Notes: a model not told the origin generated them from the letters alone. 64,000 nt of DNA from Mesorhizobium sp. AR02 (GCF_024746835.1 NZ_CP080530.1:496001-560000); one strand, 5' to 3'. Counted from the first letter of the stretch, positions 37,737-46,837 are shown. Numbers and translations are program-made.

Positions 37737-38939
37737 ATGAAGATGCGAATGTTAGCGCAACGGACAACTTTGTTGAAATCGTCGGGGACTGCGGCCGCCC
37801 GCGCCGCGGCGAAGGCTGCGGCTGATGCCGGGATGGAGATCGTTGACCTCGCGGCCGGCGAAATCTGGAGCGAGCTTGCTCCAACGATTCGCCAGGGCGC
37901 GATTGAGGCGATCAACAAGAGTGTAAACCGCTACACCGACTCAGTTGGCACGACGGAGCTTCGCGAGGCGCTGGCGCGGAAGGTCTCCCGCGACACGGGG
38001 CAGATCTGGAAGGCCGAGGAAATTGCAGTTACTGCCGGAGCCAAGCAGGCCTTGTTCAATACCGCAATGGTGCTTCTTGACCCAGGCGACGAAGTTATCA
38101 TCCCGGCACCGTATTGGACAACGTTTCCGGTCCAGGTGCTGATCGCCGGCGGCAAACCGATCTTCGTCGATACTCGCTCCAATGGCTACGTGCCGCGCAT
38201 CGAAGACATCGAAGCCGCCATCACCGAGCGATCACGAGCGATCGTCGTCAACACGCCGAACAATCCGACGGGCTCGGTCTATGACACCCAGACGCTGACA
38301 GCGATTGCCCAGCTCGCAATAGCAAGGGATCTCTTGATCATTTTCGATGAGTGCTACGCCGATTTCGTTCATGGAGAAGAAGCGCATCAGCCTATTGTCT
38401 CGCTCGTTCCGGAAGTTCGATCGCGCACCCTCATCGTCAACGCATTCAGTAAGTCTCTGGCGCTCACGGGATGGCGGATCGGTTATCTGGCGGGCCCCAA
38501 AGAAGTCATCGACGCTGTGAAGGCGTTGCAGTCGCACACGACATCAAACCCAAACGTCGTAGCCCAGCACGCCGTGCTTGCGCATCTCCAACGCAGTGAC
38601 GGCTCTTACGAGGCTGGGCTTCGAGCACAACTTGCAAGTGCCAGACAGATAGGCCTCAGTGTACTTTCCTCGCTCACACGGGTTCCAATCCCAAAGGCAC
38701 AAGGCGGATTTTATTTCTACCTCGACATCTCCGCGCTCGTTCGGCCGGCGCGGCAGGAGGACGGCATCCGCTCCCCCGACGAAATCGTGAGCGCATTGCT
38801 CACGGACGCTGGTGTGGCGGCGGTCTCGGGGTCCGCTTTCGGTGACCCTATGGGCCTTCGTCTGTCCTATGGCATCCCAACAAGCCAATTGGTGAGCGGC
38901 CTCGCTCGCCTCACGAAGCTTCTCAATTCCTGGAATTGA
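37737..38939 (+). CDS. Class I/II PLP-dependent aminotransferase, copy 2
   Basis: The 400-residue protein is a clear paralogue of copy 1 at 33397: the starts MLAQRTTLLKS and MLAQRMSLLSG align. It has VNTPNNPTGSVY, the lysine in FSKSLALTGWR and the substrate Arg in GLRLSYG. Unlike its paired PEP mutase it is fully open, implying continued selection or recent decay of the partner only. Most likely it acts on the same phosphonate keto acid as copy 1, or on a downstream one. The next gene starts 27 bp later. Confidence 0.88.
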   Translation: MKMRMLAQRTTLLKSSGTAAARAAAKAAADAGMEIVDLAAGEIWSELAPTIRQGAIEAINKSVNRYTDSVGTTELREALARKVSRDTGQIWKAEEIAVTAGAKQALFNTAMVLLDPGDEVIIPAPYWTTFPVQVLIAGGKPIFVDTRSNGYVPRIEDIEAAITERSRAIVVNTPNNPTGSVYDTQTLTAIAQLAIARDLLIIFDECYADFVHGEEAHQPIVSLVPEVRSRTLIVNAFSKSLALTGWRIGYLAGPKEVIDAVKALQSHTTSNPNVVAQHAVLAHLQRSDGSYEAGLRAQLASARQIGLSVLSSLTRVPIPKAQGGFYFYLDISALVRPARQEDGIRSPDEIVSALLTDAGVAAVSGSAFGDPMGLRLSYGIPTSQLVSGLARLTKLLNSWN

Positions 38940-38966
38940 GAGCGCAAAGTCTGAGGAGAGAGTACG

Positions 38967-39788
38967 ATGTTGAACTCGGACGTACCTCAATCCGCAATTA
39001 TACTTGCGGCCGGCATGGGGTCTCGACTCCGTCCCTATACCAATACGCGGCCGAAGCCCCTTGTCGAGGTCCACGGCGTTCCGATAATTCACAACGCTCT
39101 GGCGAACCTTAGCTCCGTTGGCGTCGGCTCGGTCACGATTGTCGTGGGATATCGTAAAGATGCAATTGAGTATGCTTGCGGCGAGCAGTTCGCTGGCATC
39201 GACATCACTTATGTTGAATCCACCATCTTTGATCGCACCGGAAGCGCATATTCATTATGGCTCGCCCGTGACGCACTCCTGCGCGGAGACGTTTACTTGT
39301 TGGAGGGCGACGTCTTCTTTGAACTTGAGGCCATCAGATCATTGACCATAGACAGCCGCTCGGATGTGGCCGCCGTCGCACCATTCACGGAGGAAATGGA
39401 GGGTTCGGCAGTCCTATTGAATGATGACGGCGACATAGTAGAGATCCGGATGGGGCAGACCGGTGGCGACCTCCATTCGGCGGAAGTCCAGCTTTTCAAG
39501 ACGATGAATCTGTTTCGTTTCTCGATTGGCACTCTGTCGAAGACCCTTGTTCCGACGCTGAATGAATTCATCGAAGCTGGCGATACGTCGATCTACACGG
39601 AACAACTCCTTGCGTACTTGATCGCGAAACGGGGAATGAAGCTCGCCGCGGCACGATGTGATCACGTTCGGTGGTACGAAATTGACTGCGTGGCTGACTT
39701 GCGGATTGCTGAAGAGATATTCACTCCGGCCGCTGCGGTGGGATCGGGCATCTCCATTGGACACCAGAATGGGAGAGATCAATGCTGA
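38967..39788 (+). CDS. PntC-like sugar-phosphate/phosphonate nucleotidyltransferase
   Basis: The 273-residue protein has the nucleotidyltransferase signature SAIILAAGMGSRLRPYTNT followed by RPKPLVEV, the metal-binding LLEGDVFFE, and WYEIDCVADLRIAEE near the end. This is the type found as the cytidylyltransferase of PntC, which activates a phosphonate with CTP to a CMP-phosphonate. A good ribosome site (GAGGAGAGAG) precedes the ATG. It overlaps the CDP-alcohol phosphatidyltransferase gene by 7 bp, so the two steps are coupled. CTP use and the phosphonate substrate are inferred from context. Confidence 0.85.
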   Translation: MLNSDVPQSAIILAAGMGSRLRPYTNTRPKPLVEVHGVPIIHNALANLSSVGVGSVTIVVGYRKDAIEYACGEQFAGIDITYVESTIFDRTGSAYSLWLARDALLRGDVYLLEGDVFFELEAIRSLTIDSRSDVAAVAPFTEEMEGSAVLLNDDGDIVEIRMGQTGGDLHSAEVQLFKTMNLFRFSIGTLSKTLVPTLNEFIEAGDTSIYTEQLLAYLIAKRGMKLAAARCDHVRWYEIDCVADLRIAEEIFTPAAAVGSGISIGHQNGRDQC

Positions 39789-40378
39789 AAGAACTGAAAG
39801 ACCCCGCCAATTTAGTTACAGTCGCTGGTCTGCTGATTTCCGTCCTTAGCATCAATTTGGCGATCGAGGGACGTTCAGAGTTGGCGGTCGCAACTGCTCT
39901 TTGGGCTCTCCTAGCGGATCATCTCGACGGCGTCGTGGCCAAATGGACCGCTAACCGCAGCGACATTACGAAGAATGTGGGTAAGAGCCTAGATTCGCTT
40001 GCGGACCTCGTTAGCGCCGGGATTTTTCCAGGCATCCTCCTGACCACGCTTAGTGGCGGCGCCACGTGGGCAATTGCAATCGCCGGCGTGCTGGGCTTGG
40101 CAAGTGCGCTCCGCCTCAGCTATTTCGGTTCGGTCGGCCTTCAGGGCGGCAACTTTATCGGTGTTCCCACGACCTATGTGCTGCCCGTTGTTGCAGCGAT
40201 TTTCATGCTCAAGCCATGGTTCCCCGGCAGCCTTTTTGTTCATGCACTGGGGATCAGTCTGCTCACCGTCGCCATCTTCCATGTCAGCCCCTTACGAGTG
40301 CCGCCGACTAGGGGCGCAATGTACGGGGTGGTGACGGCCTACTGCGTCCTCTCATCGGCTCTGCTGGCGTTTCGCTAA
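39782..40378 (+). CDS. CDP-alcohol phosphatidyltransferase family membrane protein (PssA-like)
   Basis: The 198-residue integral membrane protein has the family motif at residues 46-75: D46, D49, G50, A53, then G67, D71, D75. Two oddities are Lys54 where Arg is usual, and a gap of 12 rather than about 8 residues before G67. The block LDSLADLVSAGIFPGIL resembles phosphatidylserine synthase PssA. With the nucleotidyltransferase upstream it would transfer a phosphonate (or phosphatidyl) group between a CMP-activated donor and an alcohol or lipid. A phosphonolipid product is my inference. Confidence 0.85.
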   Translation: MLKELKDPANLVTVAGLLISVLSINLAIEGRSELAVATALWALLADHLDGVVAKWTANRSDITKNVGKSLDSLADLVSAGIFPGILLTTLSGGATWAIAIAGVLGLASALRLSYFGSVGLQGGNFIGVPTTYVLPVVAAIFMLKPWFPGSLFVHALGISLLTVAIFHVSPLRVPPTRGAMYGVVTAYCVLSSALLAFR

Positions 40379-40903
40379 CCGGGTGAAAACTCGCATTTTG
40401 GCGAATGCTGCGAGAACTGGATATCTCGCGGCGATGTCTTCGCTCTCTCGGGAACTGGCGAGGTATGCGAGCCAGCAGGGCCTGCAGAATTCCTCGAAAC
40501 GTCGAACAACCTCAAGACCAAAAAGTGACAGCCTGTGCCTCCCATCAGAAGGACATTGACAGGAGCAAGCCGTACGCGGGCGGTCATCCTCGCCGCAGGC
40601 ATGACATTGGTTCTGCTCGATTTCTGGCGGCTCGCGGCGTTTGACACACGCGCAGGATGTCCATTTCATGCGGCATCACCATCGCGCTTTTCATGCCCTT
40701 TTGGCACGGTTCGTGGGAGTGTTCGCCGGCTTGTTGACAAGTCACAGCCAACCAGTAATGAGACCTGTGCGCGGGAAGCATTTAGCGTTGATTTTGTTTG
40801 ATCTTTTCCGCTTCCGGGGTAAAGGGTGCAAAGATATCAGCGCCGACGTCGTCGGCTGTGTCTTCTGACGCTCTCGTGTGAGCGTCAGTGGTGTTTTTGC
40901 CCG
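40379..40903. other. Region downstream of the phosphonate cluster
   Basis: No gene is supported. A frame with AVILAAGM at about 40580 looks momentarily like a nucleotidyltransferase start but does not continue as one. Towards 40860 the left end of the IS5-family element must begin; I could not define its terminal repeat. Confidence 0.4.
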
Positions 40904-41839
40904 CTATCCAGCCATAGTGATGACCTTCAAACTGCGTTTCATATTGTAGGCGATGGCAGTGATGCGAATTTGAACGCCTGCCTTTGCCAGCCCTCGCCAT
41001 CGCATCCGGCGAAGGCCGTAGCTTCGTTTCCACGTGCCAAAGATCTTCTCGATCCGGCCACGAATGCGATGGATCGGTTGGTTCCAGGCCTCAAGGCGTG
41101 CCAGTGTTTCGGCTTCGTCCCGTCCCCACATGCCGGTGGCGACGATGCGTGGCGTTCCACCCTTGGCACGCACCGCGTCGCCGAAATGATTGCCGCGATA
41201 GGCGCTATCGGCAAACACCTGGCCGGGATTGTCAGGCAGAGCATCGGGACCGGCCTTGCCGTCGTTGATGTTGGCGGGTGTGACGGCGATCTCCTCGACC
41301 AGAGCTGTATCGGCGTCGGCACCGACATGGGCCTTGAAGCCATGAACCGCTGGTCGGCCCTTATGCTTGACCCAATGGCCCTCTTCGTCATCCTCACTGG
41401 CCGAGGCGATGATCGTCGCATCGACAAGCGTGCCGGTCTTCACCTGAATCGCTTTGGCCTTGAGCTGGCCGGTGATCTCGTCGAACAGCGTCTTGTCCAG
41501 ACCATGGGCCACAAGAGCCTTTCGAAAACGCACGAAAGCCGTTCGCTCAGGTGTCTGCTCTTGAGCCGAAAACCCGCAGAACCGTCGGAACGATCCTCTG
41601 TCGTCCAACGCCTCGGCAAGCTTGACGTCGGACAAGTCGTAGCAGATCGACAGCAGCATCGCCTTGAACAAGGCCTCTGGCGGCCAGGCAGGCTCGCCCT
41701 TCGAAGAGCAGGAAATCACACAAAGGGCCTGATCGATCGGCACCCAGTCAATCAGTCTGGCAAGCGCATCCAAAGACGAATGCTGGCCGCGATCAACGGC
41801 AAAACCAAACTTTTCCTGACCAATGCGCCGACGTGACAT
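40904..41839 (-). CDS. IS5-family transposase
   Basis: The 311-residue protein has the DUF772-type N-terminus (PEALFKAMLLSICYDLSDVK, RFCGF) and the DDE core: Asp in GTLVDATIIAS, Asp in VFADSAYRG and Glu in RGRIEKIFGTWKR. It is complete. Its own upstream region has been interrupted 5 bp before the ATG by another IS (41845-43182), which may have separated it from its promoter. Confidence 0.92.
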   Translation of the reverse strand: MSRRRIGQEKFGFAVDRGQHSSLDALARLIDWVPIDQALCVISCSSKGEPAWPPEALFKAMLLSICYDLSDVKLAEALDDRGSFRRFCGFSAQEQTPERTAFVRFRKALVAHGLDKTLFDEITGQLKAKAIQVKTGTLVDATIIASASEDDEEGHWVKHKGRPAVHGFKAHVGADADTALVEEIAVTPANINDGKAGPDALPDNPGQVFADSAYRGNHFGDAVRAKGGTPRIVATGMWGRDEAETLARLEAWNQPIHRIRGRIEKIFGTWKRSYGLRRMRWRGLAKAGVQIRITAIAYNMKRSLKVITMAG

Positions 41840-41844
41840 CGCAT

Positions 41845-43182
41845 GTAACCGGGGCAGATTACCGGGCAGTCAGGCTTGAGCGGCTTGCCTAACGAGATCC
41901 GGGAGCGGCGGAATCGACTCTTGTGTTGGTATGCCGAGGCGGTCGCCGAGATAGCGGAAGAATGAGACGTCGAGCTTGATGCAGGTCTTCATCAGGCCGA
42001 GCAGGACGTCGCGGGCGTTCTTGCCTGCCTCGCTTGACGGTTCCGCCGGAGATCTTGCGCTTGGTGACCGTGGTGGCGGATCGCCCCCCACATCGCCCCT
42101 TCGGTGGCGATCCTGACTGGGTTGGGCTCAACCGCGAGCTGGTCGAGGCCGAGTGCGGCCAGATGCGCCTGCCATGCGGCGCTGTCGGCAAATGCCTTGT
42201 GCGGCGCAGCCGCCAGCCGCGCGATCACCGGACCGGCGAGGTTGCGGCCGCGCATATAGGCCAGGGCCTCTTCATTGATGAAGTAATCGCTGTGCCCGGC
42301 ACGCAGCGTCGCCAGGAACGCCTCCCGTGACTTCGATCGCCCGGTGCGGAACGCGGTGAAGCGGCGATCGCCGATCTGGGTGGTGTAGCCGTCCTGGTGG
42401 GCGTGGCGCGCCGACGTATCATCGACGGTGATCCAGGGCGCCGTAGCCAGCCCGGCGCGCAGCACGTCACGGTCCTCCGCCGCGAAGGCCTCCAGGCCCT
42501 CCGAAATCAGCCGCACCACCTGGCGCTTCGAAATGTCGACCCCGATCCCGGTCAACAACGCCGTCAACCGCTCCGTCGTCACCTGGCCTTGAATGTGACA
42601 GGCCAGAATGAAGCGGCGCAGGTTCGCGCCCCAGCCGCCGATGATCCCCGCCGGCAAGGGCGCCACCATCGTTTCGCCGGTCGGTGTCACCCAGCGCTCG
42701 CGGCGATAGCGCACCACCTCGGCCGACAACGCCAGATCGCGCACCAGGATCGTCTCATACCCCTTGAAGCGAGAGCCCGCAGGAGCGCTCACCGCAACCG
42801 TCACCTCGCGGCTCACGCGACCGCCGTCGCGCTTGGCGCCGCGCCGGCGGCGCTTGCCCTTGCCAGATGTCGGCTGCGTCGCCTTCTCCATGCCCGATGG
42901 CTTGGTCGGCTTGACCGGGGGACGCGGCGGCAGGTCCTTCAGCCGGGCGATCTCATCCTTCAGGGTCTGGTTCTCGGCGCGTAGCGCCTGGTTCTCGATC
43001 TCAAGGCTCTCGACCCGGCCTTGAAGACCGCGCACTTCGCCGATCAGCGCAGAAACCAGCCCGCGGAGTTCCGCGAGCGACAGGCCTTCAAGCGAATCAG
43101 TCGGTGGTAGCGTCACGCAAAGGGTGAATCACGAAAGCACGCGCCTGCAAACCCCCACCGCCCGGTAATCTGCCCCGGTTAC
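41845..43182. mobile_element. Defective IS66-type element, nested in the IS5-family element
   Basis: Perfect 23-bp terminal inverted repeats lie at 41845-41867 and 43160-43182 (inner sequence includes CCGGGGCAGATTACCGGGC). They are flanked by ACATCGCAT at 41836-41844 and 43183-43191, a clean target duplication. The element is 1338 bp and its transposase has an internal deletion, so it is non-autonomous now. Confidence 0.9.
41870..43116 (-). pseudogene. IS66-type transposase with internal deletion and frameshifts
   Basis: The N-terminal coiled coil (ENQALRAENQTLKDEIARLK) and the first catalytic region (WITVDDTSARHAHQDGYTTQ) are intact up to GAMWGAIRHHG. The sequence then jumps to the far C-terminus, TKRKISGGTV and, in another frame, KNARDVLLGLMKTCIKLDVS and FRYLGDRLGIP. 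About 170 codons, including the last catalytic region, are missing compared with the family. Confidence 0.85.
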
Positions 43183-43259
43183 ACATCGCATCCCCCAATC
43201 CATTGTACTGATTGAGAGAATCACACATCAACACGCCAGTCCAGACACCCGCGCACAGG

Positions 43260-43612
43260 TCTCATAAGAGCCAATTCCTGGCCCTGTTGAAAAGCGAGCC
43301 TGCGCGAGATCGAGGCAGGGCTGATGAGCCACTCGGCGCGGCTTTATGATTCGCGCGGGCGCCCAGTGGCGCGGACGACGCTGGCATATGCCAATGCCAG
43401 GCGGCCGGCGCGCCTCTTCGCGCACATGGCCGCCGTCGCCGGCCGCCCGAGCTCCAGCAGTCGGCCGATGCCGTACGCATCCTCGATGCCACGCGGGTGC
43501 AACTGTCCTCGCTGAGCGACGGACGGTTGACACCGTCAAGGTGCGCGCGCCGTCAAATTGCACATTGTCTTCGAACCGCGCGCCGACGCTCCGCTGACGG
43601 AGTCCGGCGAAG
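43260..43612 (+). pseudogene. IS4-family transposase relic
   Basis: Successive frames read SQFLALLKSEPARDRG, LMSHSARLYDSRGRPVARTT, DAVRILDATRVQLSSLSDG and AVKLHIVFEPRADAPL. These are consecutive blocks of IS4-type transposases around the first catalytic Asp (ILDATRV). Several frameshifts separate them, so it is long dead. Confidence 0.65.
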
Positions 43613-43668
43613 CTAATTCGGTACAAGTTCCAATGTGGACCGACCCCGTCTACGATTCACGACGAGGG

Positions 43669-45036
43669 TTACACCACCGGCGCAATAGGTTCATTTCCCA
43701 TTTGGTTCGTCCGTTTATTCCCGGGTCGCCTTAATCCAAGATTTTCACGCAGCGTAGCTCCACTATACTCAGAGCGGAATAACTTTCTCCGCCGAAGTTC
43801 GGGAACAATAAGTTGAACGAAGTCATCCAAACCGTCAGGGAACGTTGGAGGCATTATAATAAAGCCATCGGCCGCGCCCCCCGTATAAAACTGCTCCATC
43901 TGGTCGACGATTTCGGCCGGCGAGCCAACGCAGACCAAATGTCCTCTTCCAATGGCGAGGCTAGCCGCGAGTTGCCGAATTGTTAACCGCTTATTCCTTG
44001 CAGTATCGAGCAGCAGTTTTTGGCGACTCTGCATATTGTTTGTTTCACCCAAGTCATCGGGAACCTGCTCGTCAAGAGAAAACTTCTCGACATCGATTAC
44101 GTAGCCAAGGAGTCGCTTGGCCAGTTCAACAGCAATGTCTTCGTGGATTAGCGATTGAAGTGCATTTAGTTTTTCCCCAGCTTCTTGCGCCGTCGGTGCC
44201 ACGATTGGAACAATCCCCGGCATCACAAGAAGGTCCGCATCAGATCGACCAAAGTCCCCTGCGAACCCCTTGACGGATTTATAAAACGCTTTCGCATCTT
44301 CGATGCTTTGCTGTGCCGTAAAAATCAGTTCGCCATATTGGCCCGCGAACCTGGTACCAGTGGGCGAGCTACCTGCCTGTGCAATGACTGGATATCCTTG
44401 AGGCGAGCGCGAAATATTTAAAGGGCCACGAGTTGCAAAGTATTTTCCAATGTGGTTCAAGAAGTTCACTTTATGTGGATCAAAGAATAGTCCGGCGTCA
44501 CGCTGTTTGACGAATGCATCATCCGCCCAACTGTCCCACAATCCTTCTACGACCTCGACAAATTCGGCTGCGCGTTCGTATCGTTCTTCGTGGGGTGGTA
44601 GCGCCCGCAGGTTGAAATTTTGTGCTTCAAACGGGTTAGCCGAGGTAACAATGTTCCAGCCGATCCGACCACAGCTCAGATGGTCGATCGATGCAAATAC
44701 CCGCGCGAGATTATATGGCTCATTGAATGTAGTAGATGCTGTAGCCACCAAACCGATGTTTTTGGTAGCCATGGCCAAGGCTGCCAGCAAGGTCGTGGGC
44801 TCGAACCCAACAACTCGCCCAGATCGCGACATCGCTTCAACCGTTGATTCGCGCACACCGGCAGTGTCAGCTATGAATACAAAATGTAGTGCGGCAGCCT
44901 CCGCTTTCGCTGTATAGGATTTATACCGCTCGATATTAGCGCCCGCATCGGAATGTGCGTTCATATGACGCCATCCAGCCTCATGATGGCCGCCAGGGCG
45001 CAGAAAGACACCTAGTACCATTTGGTCTATACGCAT
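43669..45036 (-). CDS. FMN-dependent luciferase-like monooxygenase (NtaA/SnaA/DszA type)
   Basis: The protein of about 455 residues carries LHFVFIADTAGVRES, FEPTTLLAALAMATKNIGLV, SCGRIGWNIVTSANPFEAQN and GYPVIAQAGSSPTGTRFA. These are characteristic of the group that oxidises aminopolycarboxylates, sulfur compounds and related molecules with reduced flavin from a separate reductase. The start at 45036 (MRIDQMVLGVF) is chosen because GAAGGAGAACGTT precedes it. It stands alone on the minus strand between the two NifA-type operons and IS debris. No reductase is nearby. A link to phosphonate chemistry is speculative. Confidence 0.88.
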   Translation of the reverse strand: MRIDQMVLGVFLRPGGHHEAGWRHMNAHSDAGANIERYKSYTAKAEAAALHFVFIADTAGVRESTVEAMSRSGRVVGFEPTTLLAALAMATKNIGLVATASTTFNEPYNLARVFASIDHLSCGRIGWNIVTSANPFEAQNFNLRALPPHEERYERAAEFVEVVEGLWDSWADDAFVKQRDAGLFFDPHKVNFLNHIGKYFATRGPLNISRSPQGYPVIAQAGSSPTGTRFAGQYGELIFTAQQSIEDAKAFYKSVKGFAGDFGRSDADLLVMPGIVPIVAPTAQEAGEKLNALQSLIHEDIAVELAKRLLGYVIDVEKFSLDEQVPDDLGETNNMQSRQKLLLDTARNKRLTIRQLAASLAIGRGHLVCVGSPAEIVDQMEQFYTGGAADGFIIMPPTFPDGLDDFVQLIVPELRRRKLFRSEYSGATLRENLGLRRPGNKRTNQMGNEPIAPVV

Positions 45037-45670
45037 AACGTTCTCCTTCAAAGGCGCACTGTGATTTGGCGTGACCTATTTCTTGGGCGTGTCTTGTCTT
45101 CCCCATCACGAGTACTGAGGCCGCTCGGCGTTTCGCAAGACTTAACCTTTGGCACGTTCAAGCCGACGACGTTCGCTGGGTGGTGCTGTGCGATTGTGGT
45201 TATCGCCGCCAACCATGCCGATTGAGGGCGCTCGGACCGCATGGGGTATGCCCATCCCTCGATATGCTGGTTCTCGAGCAGACCTTTGATATTTCGCTCT
45301 CCTTCCGTCGCGCCCGCGTTCGCGACGGCACCCGCTACAGGAATATTCGTGGGCAGCTCCTACCGCCGTCGCGACGAAGGAGCATCAAAACTCGTGCCAA
45401 TTCCGTGGAAGGAGCAGGCGAGAAATGTTCTGCGAACTAGCGTCGGCCAAAGTCACGGGAGCAATCAAGGGGAACCAGGCAAAAAACCATCGCGGCGCGG
45501 CGAAGAAAATCGCTTCATAATCAGTTGCCAGTTTTTTCCACCAGCGATGTCCGGACCTGTCCGGACCTAGCCTCTTGCGTTCGAAGCCGAACGCGAATGT
45601 CGGAAGTCCGACAAAATGGTGACCAGATCCGGGCTGCTGCAGGAGAAAAGTCGTGCAAGGCAACCAGTAA
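45037..45670. other. Upstream region of the monooxygenase
   Basis: No gene is supported. On the minus strand at about 45380-45399 TGGCACGAGTTTTGATG resembles a sigma54 site but has GA instead of GC at -12. No TGT-N10-ACA lies upstream of it. The stretch ends at the left end of the next IS. Confidence 0.4.
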
Positions 45671-46576
45671 GAGGCTGTTTGGAAAATCGGATTTGAGGGG
45701 TTTCGTTTGCGCATGAAGTCTGATTCAGAGCGTGGATGTGGACCGAACAGAGCCGTGGCGGTGTTGCCAAGATCGCGCGTAAGACGAAGCGTTATCCGTG
45801 TGATCTGACAGATGAGGAATGGGAGCGGATCGCGCCACTGATGCCGGTTCCTGGTCGGCGTGGGCGTCCCCGCGAGGTGGATTTTCGGGAGGGAATCAAC
45901 GCGGTGCGCTATCTGGTGCGCTCAGGCTGTGGGTGGCGGATGTTGCCCATTCATTTTGGGCCGTGGCAGACGGTCTATAGCTGGTTCCGCGAGTTGGCAC
46001 GGCGCTTCCTGTTTCAGACGATCCACGACGTGGAACTGATGCTCGACCGCGAGCGGCAGGGCCGCGAACCTTCACCCAGCGCTGGTGTGATTGATAGTCA
46101 GTCGATCAAGGCACCCCATGCAAAAGCACGAGGCTACGACGCGGGTAAGAAGATCGTCGGGCGCAAGCGCCATATTGCGGTCGATACGGACGGACGGCTC
46201 CTGATGGTCAACCTGACCACCGCTGACATCTCCGACAGCGCGGGTGCGCAGGCGATACTCGACGGCATCCGCAAACGCTGGCCGTGGGTCAAGCATCTCT
46301 TCGCCGACGGGGCCTATGACCGGCTCAAGCTGATGGATAAGGCCTGCTATCTCGACTTCATCGTCGAGATCATCCGCCGCTCCGACGACCAGAAAGGCTT
46401 CAAGGTTCTACCGCGTCGCTGGGTCGTCGAACGGACGTTCGGATGGATGATCCGGTGGCGACGCCTCGTGCGCGATTACGAGCAGCGCATCGATGTCTCG
46501 CAGGCCATGATCCTCGTCGCCATGGGCGGCATCATGCTACGCAGAAACGCCCATCCGTGATTTTCCAAACTGACTC
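45671..46576. mobile_element. IS5-family (IS427-like) insertion sequence, complete
   Basis: The left end GAGGCTGTTTGGAAAATC (45671-45688) and the right end, read inward, GAGTCAGTTTGGAAAATC (46576-46559), form 18-bp repeats with 2 mismatches. TAA flanks both sides (45668-45670, 46577-46579) as a 3-bp duplication. It carries one intact transposase gene. Confidence 0.92.
45736..46560 (+). CDS. IS5-family transposase (IS427-like)
   Basis: The 274-residue protein has the family N-terminus ([40 protein letters not shown]). The DDE residues are visible: Asp in GVIDSQSIK, Asp in LFADGAYDR and Glu in [10 protein letters not shown]. The stop codon overlaps the right terminal repeat. The gene is intact. 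Confidence 0.94.
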   Translation: MWTEQSRGGVAKIARKTKRYPCDLTDEEWERIAPLMPVPGRRGRPREVDFREGINAVRYLVRSGCGWRMLPIHFGPWQTVYSWFRELARRFLFQTIHDVELMLDRERQGREPSPSAGVIDSQSIKAPHAKARGYDAGKKIVGRKRHIAVDTDGRLLMVNLTTADISDSAGAQAILDGIRKRWPWVKHLFADGAYDRLKLMDKACYLDFIVEIIRRSDDQKGFKVLPRRWVVERTFGWMIRWRRLVRDYEQRIDVSQAMILVAMGGIMLRRNAHP

Positions 46577-46666
46577 TAACCGAATCCGGCATGCAACTTG
46601 CTCGACGGATCTCAGCAGGCAGATGGCAATGGCAACCCCTAAGCGGTTTGTGGAGACACGCCTATG

Positions 46667-46682
46667 TGTGGCAGCCATTACA
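46667..46682 (+). promoter_or_regulatory. NifA upstream activator sequence (TGT-N10-ACA)
   Basis: TGTGGCAGCCATTACA is an exact TGT-N10-ACA match. Its centre lies about 142 bp upstream of the start predicted from the -24/-12 element at 46791, within the known range for NifA sites. It sits just beyond the right end of an IS, so the IS insertion did not disrupt it. Confidence 0.65.
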
Positions 46683-46790
46683 GGCGGTTTTGCCAAAAGA
46701 GATAGTGGAGGTGAGACAACATGGGTAGGAGCATTCTGATGTGCGGATATCATCATGGCTTGCTACGCGCCTTACGCGCGCTTCTTATTT

Positions 46791-46806
46791 TGGCATCCCT
46801 ATTGCG
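46791..46806 (+). promoter_or_regulatory. Sigma54 (RpoN) -24/-12 promoter of the amidoligase operon
   Basis: TGGCATCCCTATTGCG has the essential GG and GC with the exact 12-bp spacing and matches TGGCAY-N5-TTGC. The G at consensus position 7 and the final W are not met, so it is a slightly weaker match than the phosphonate promoter. The upstream TGT-N10-ACA site supports it. Confidence 0.68.
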
Positions 46807-46837
46807 AGACGGTTCGATAAGACGCAGATCTTTTCGC

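Noticed and set aside
40560..40640. AVILAAGM suggesting another PntC-like nucleotidyltransferase start
   Set aside because: The residues that should follow (GSRLRP and KPL) are absent and the frame ends soon, so the match is coincidental.
40695..40720. TGGCACGGTTC as a possible sigma54 promoter
   Set aside because: There is no TTGC at the required distance and no gene follows on that strand.
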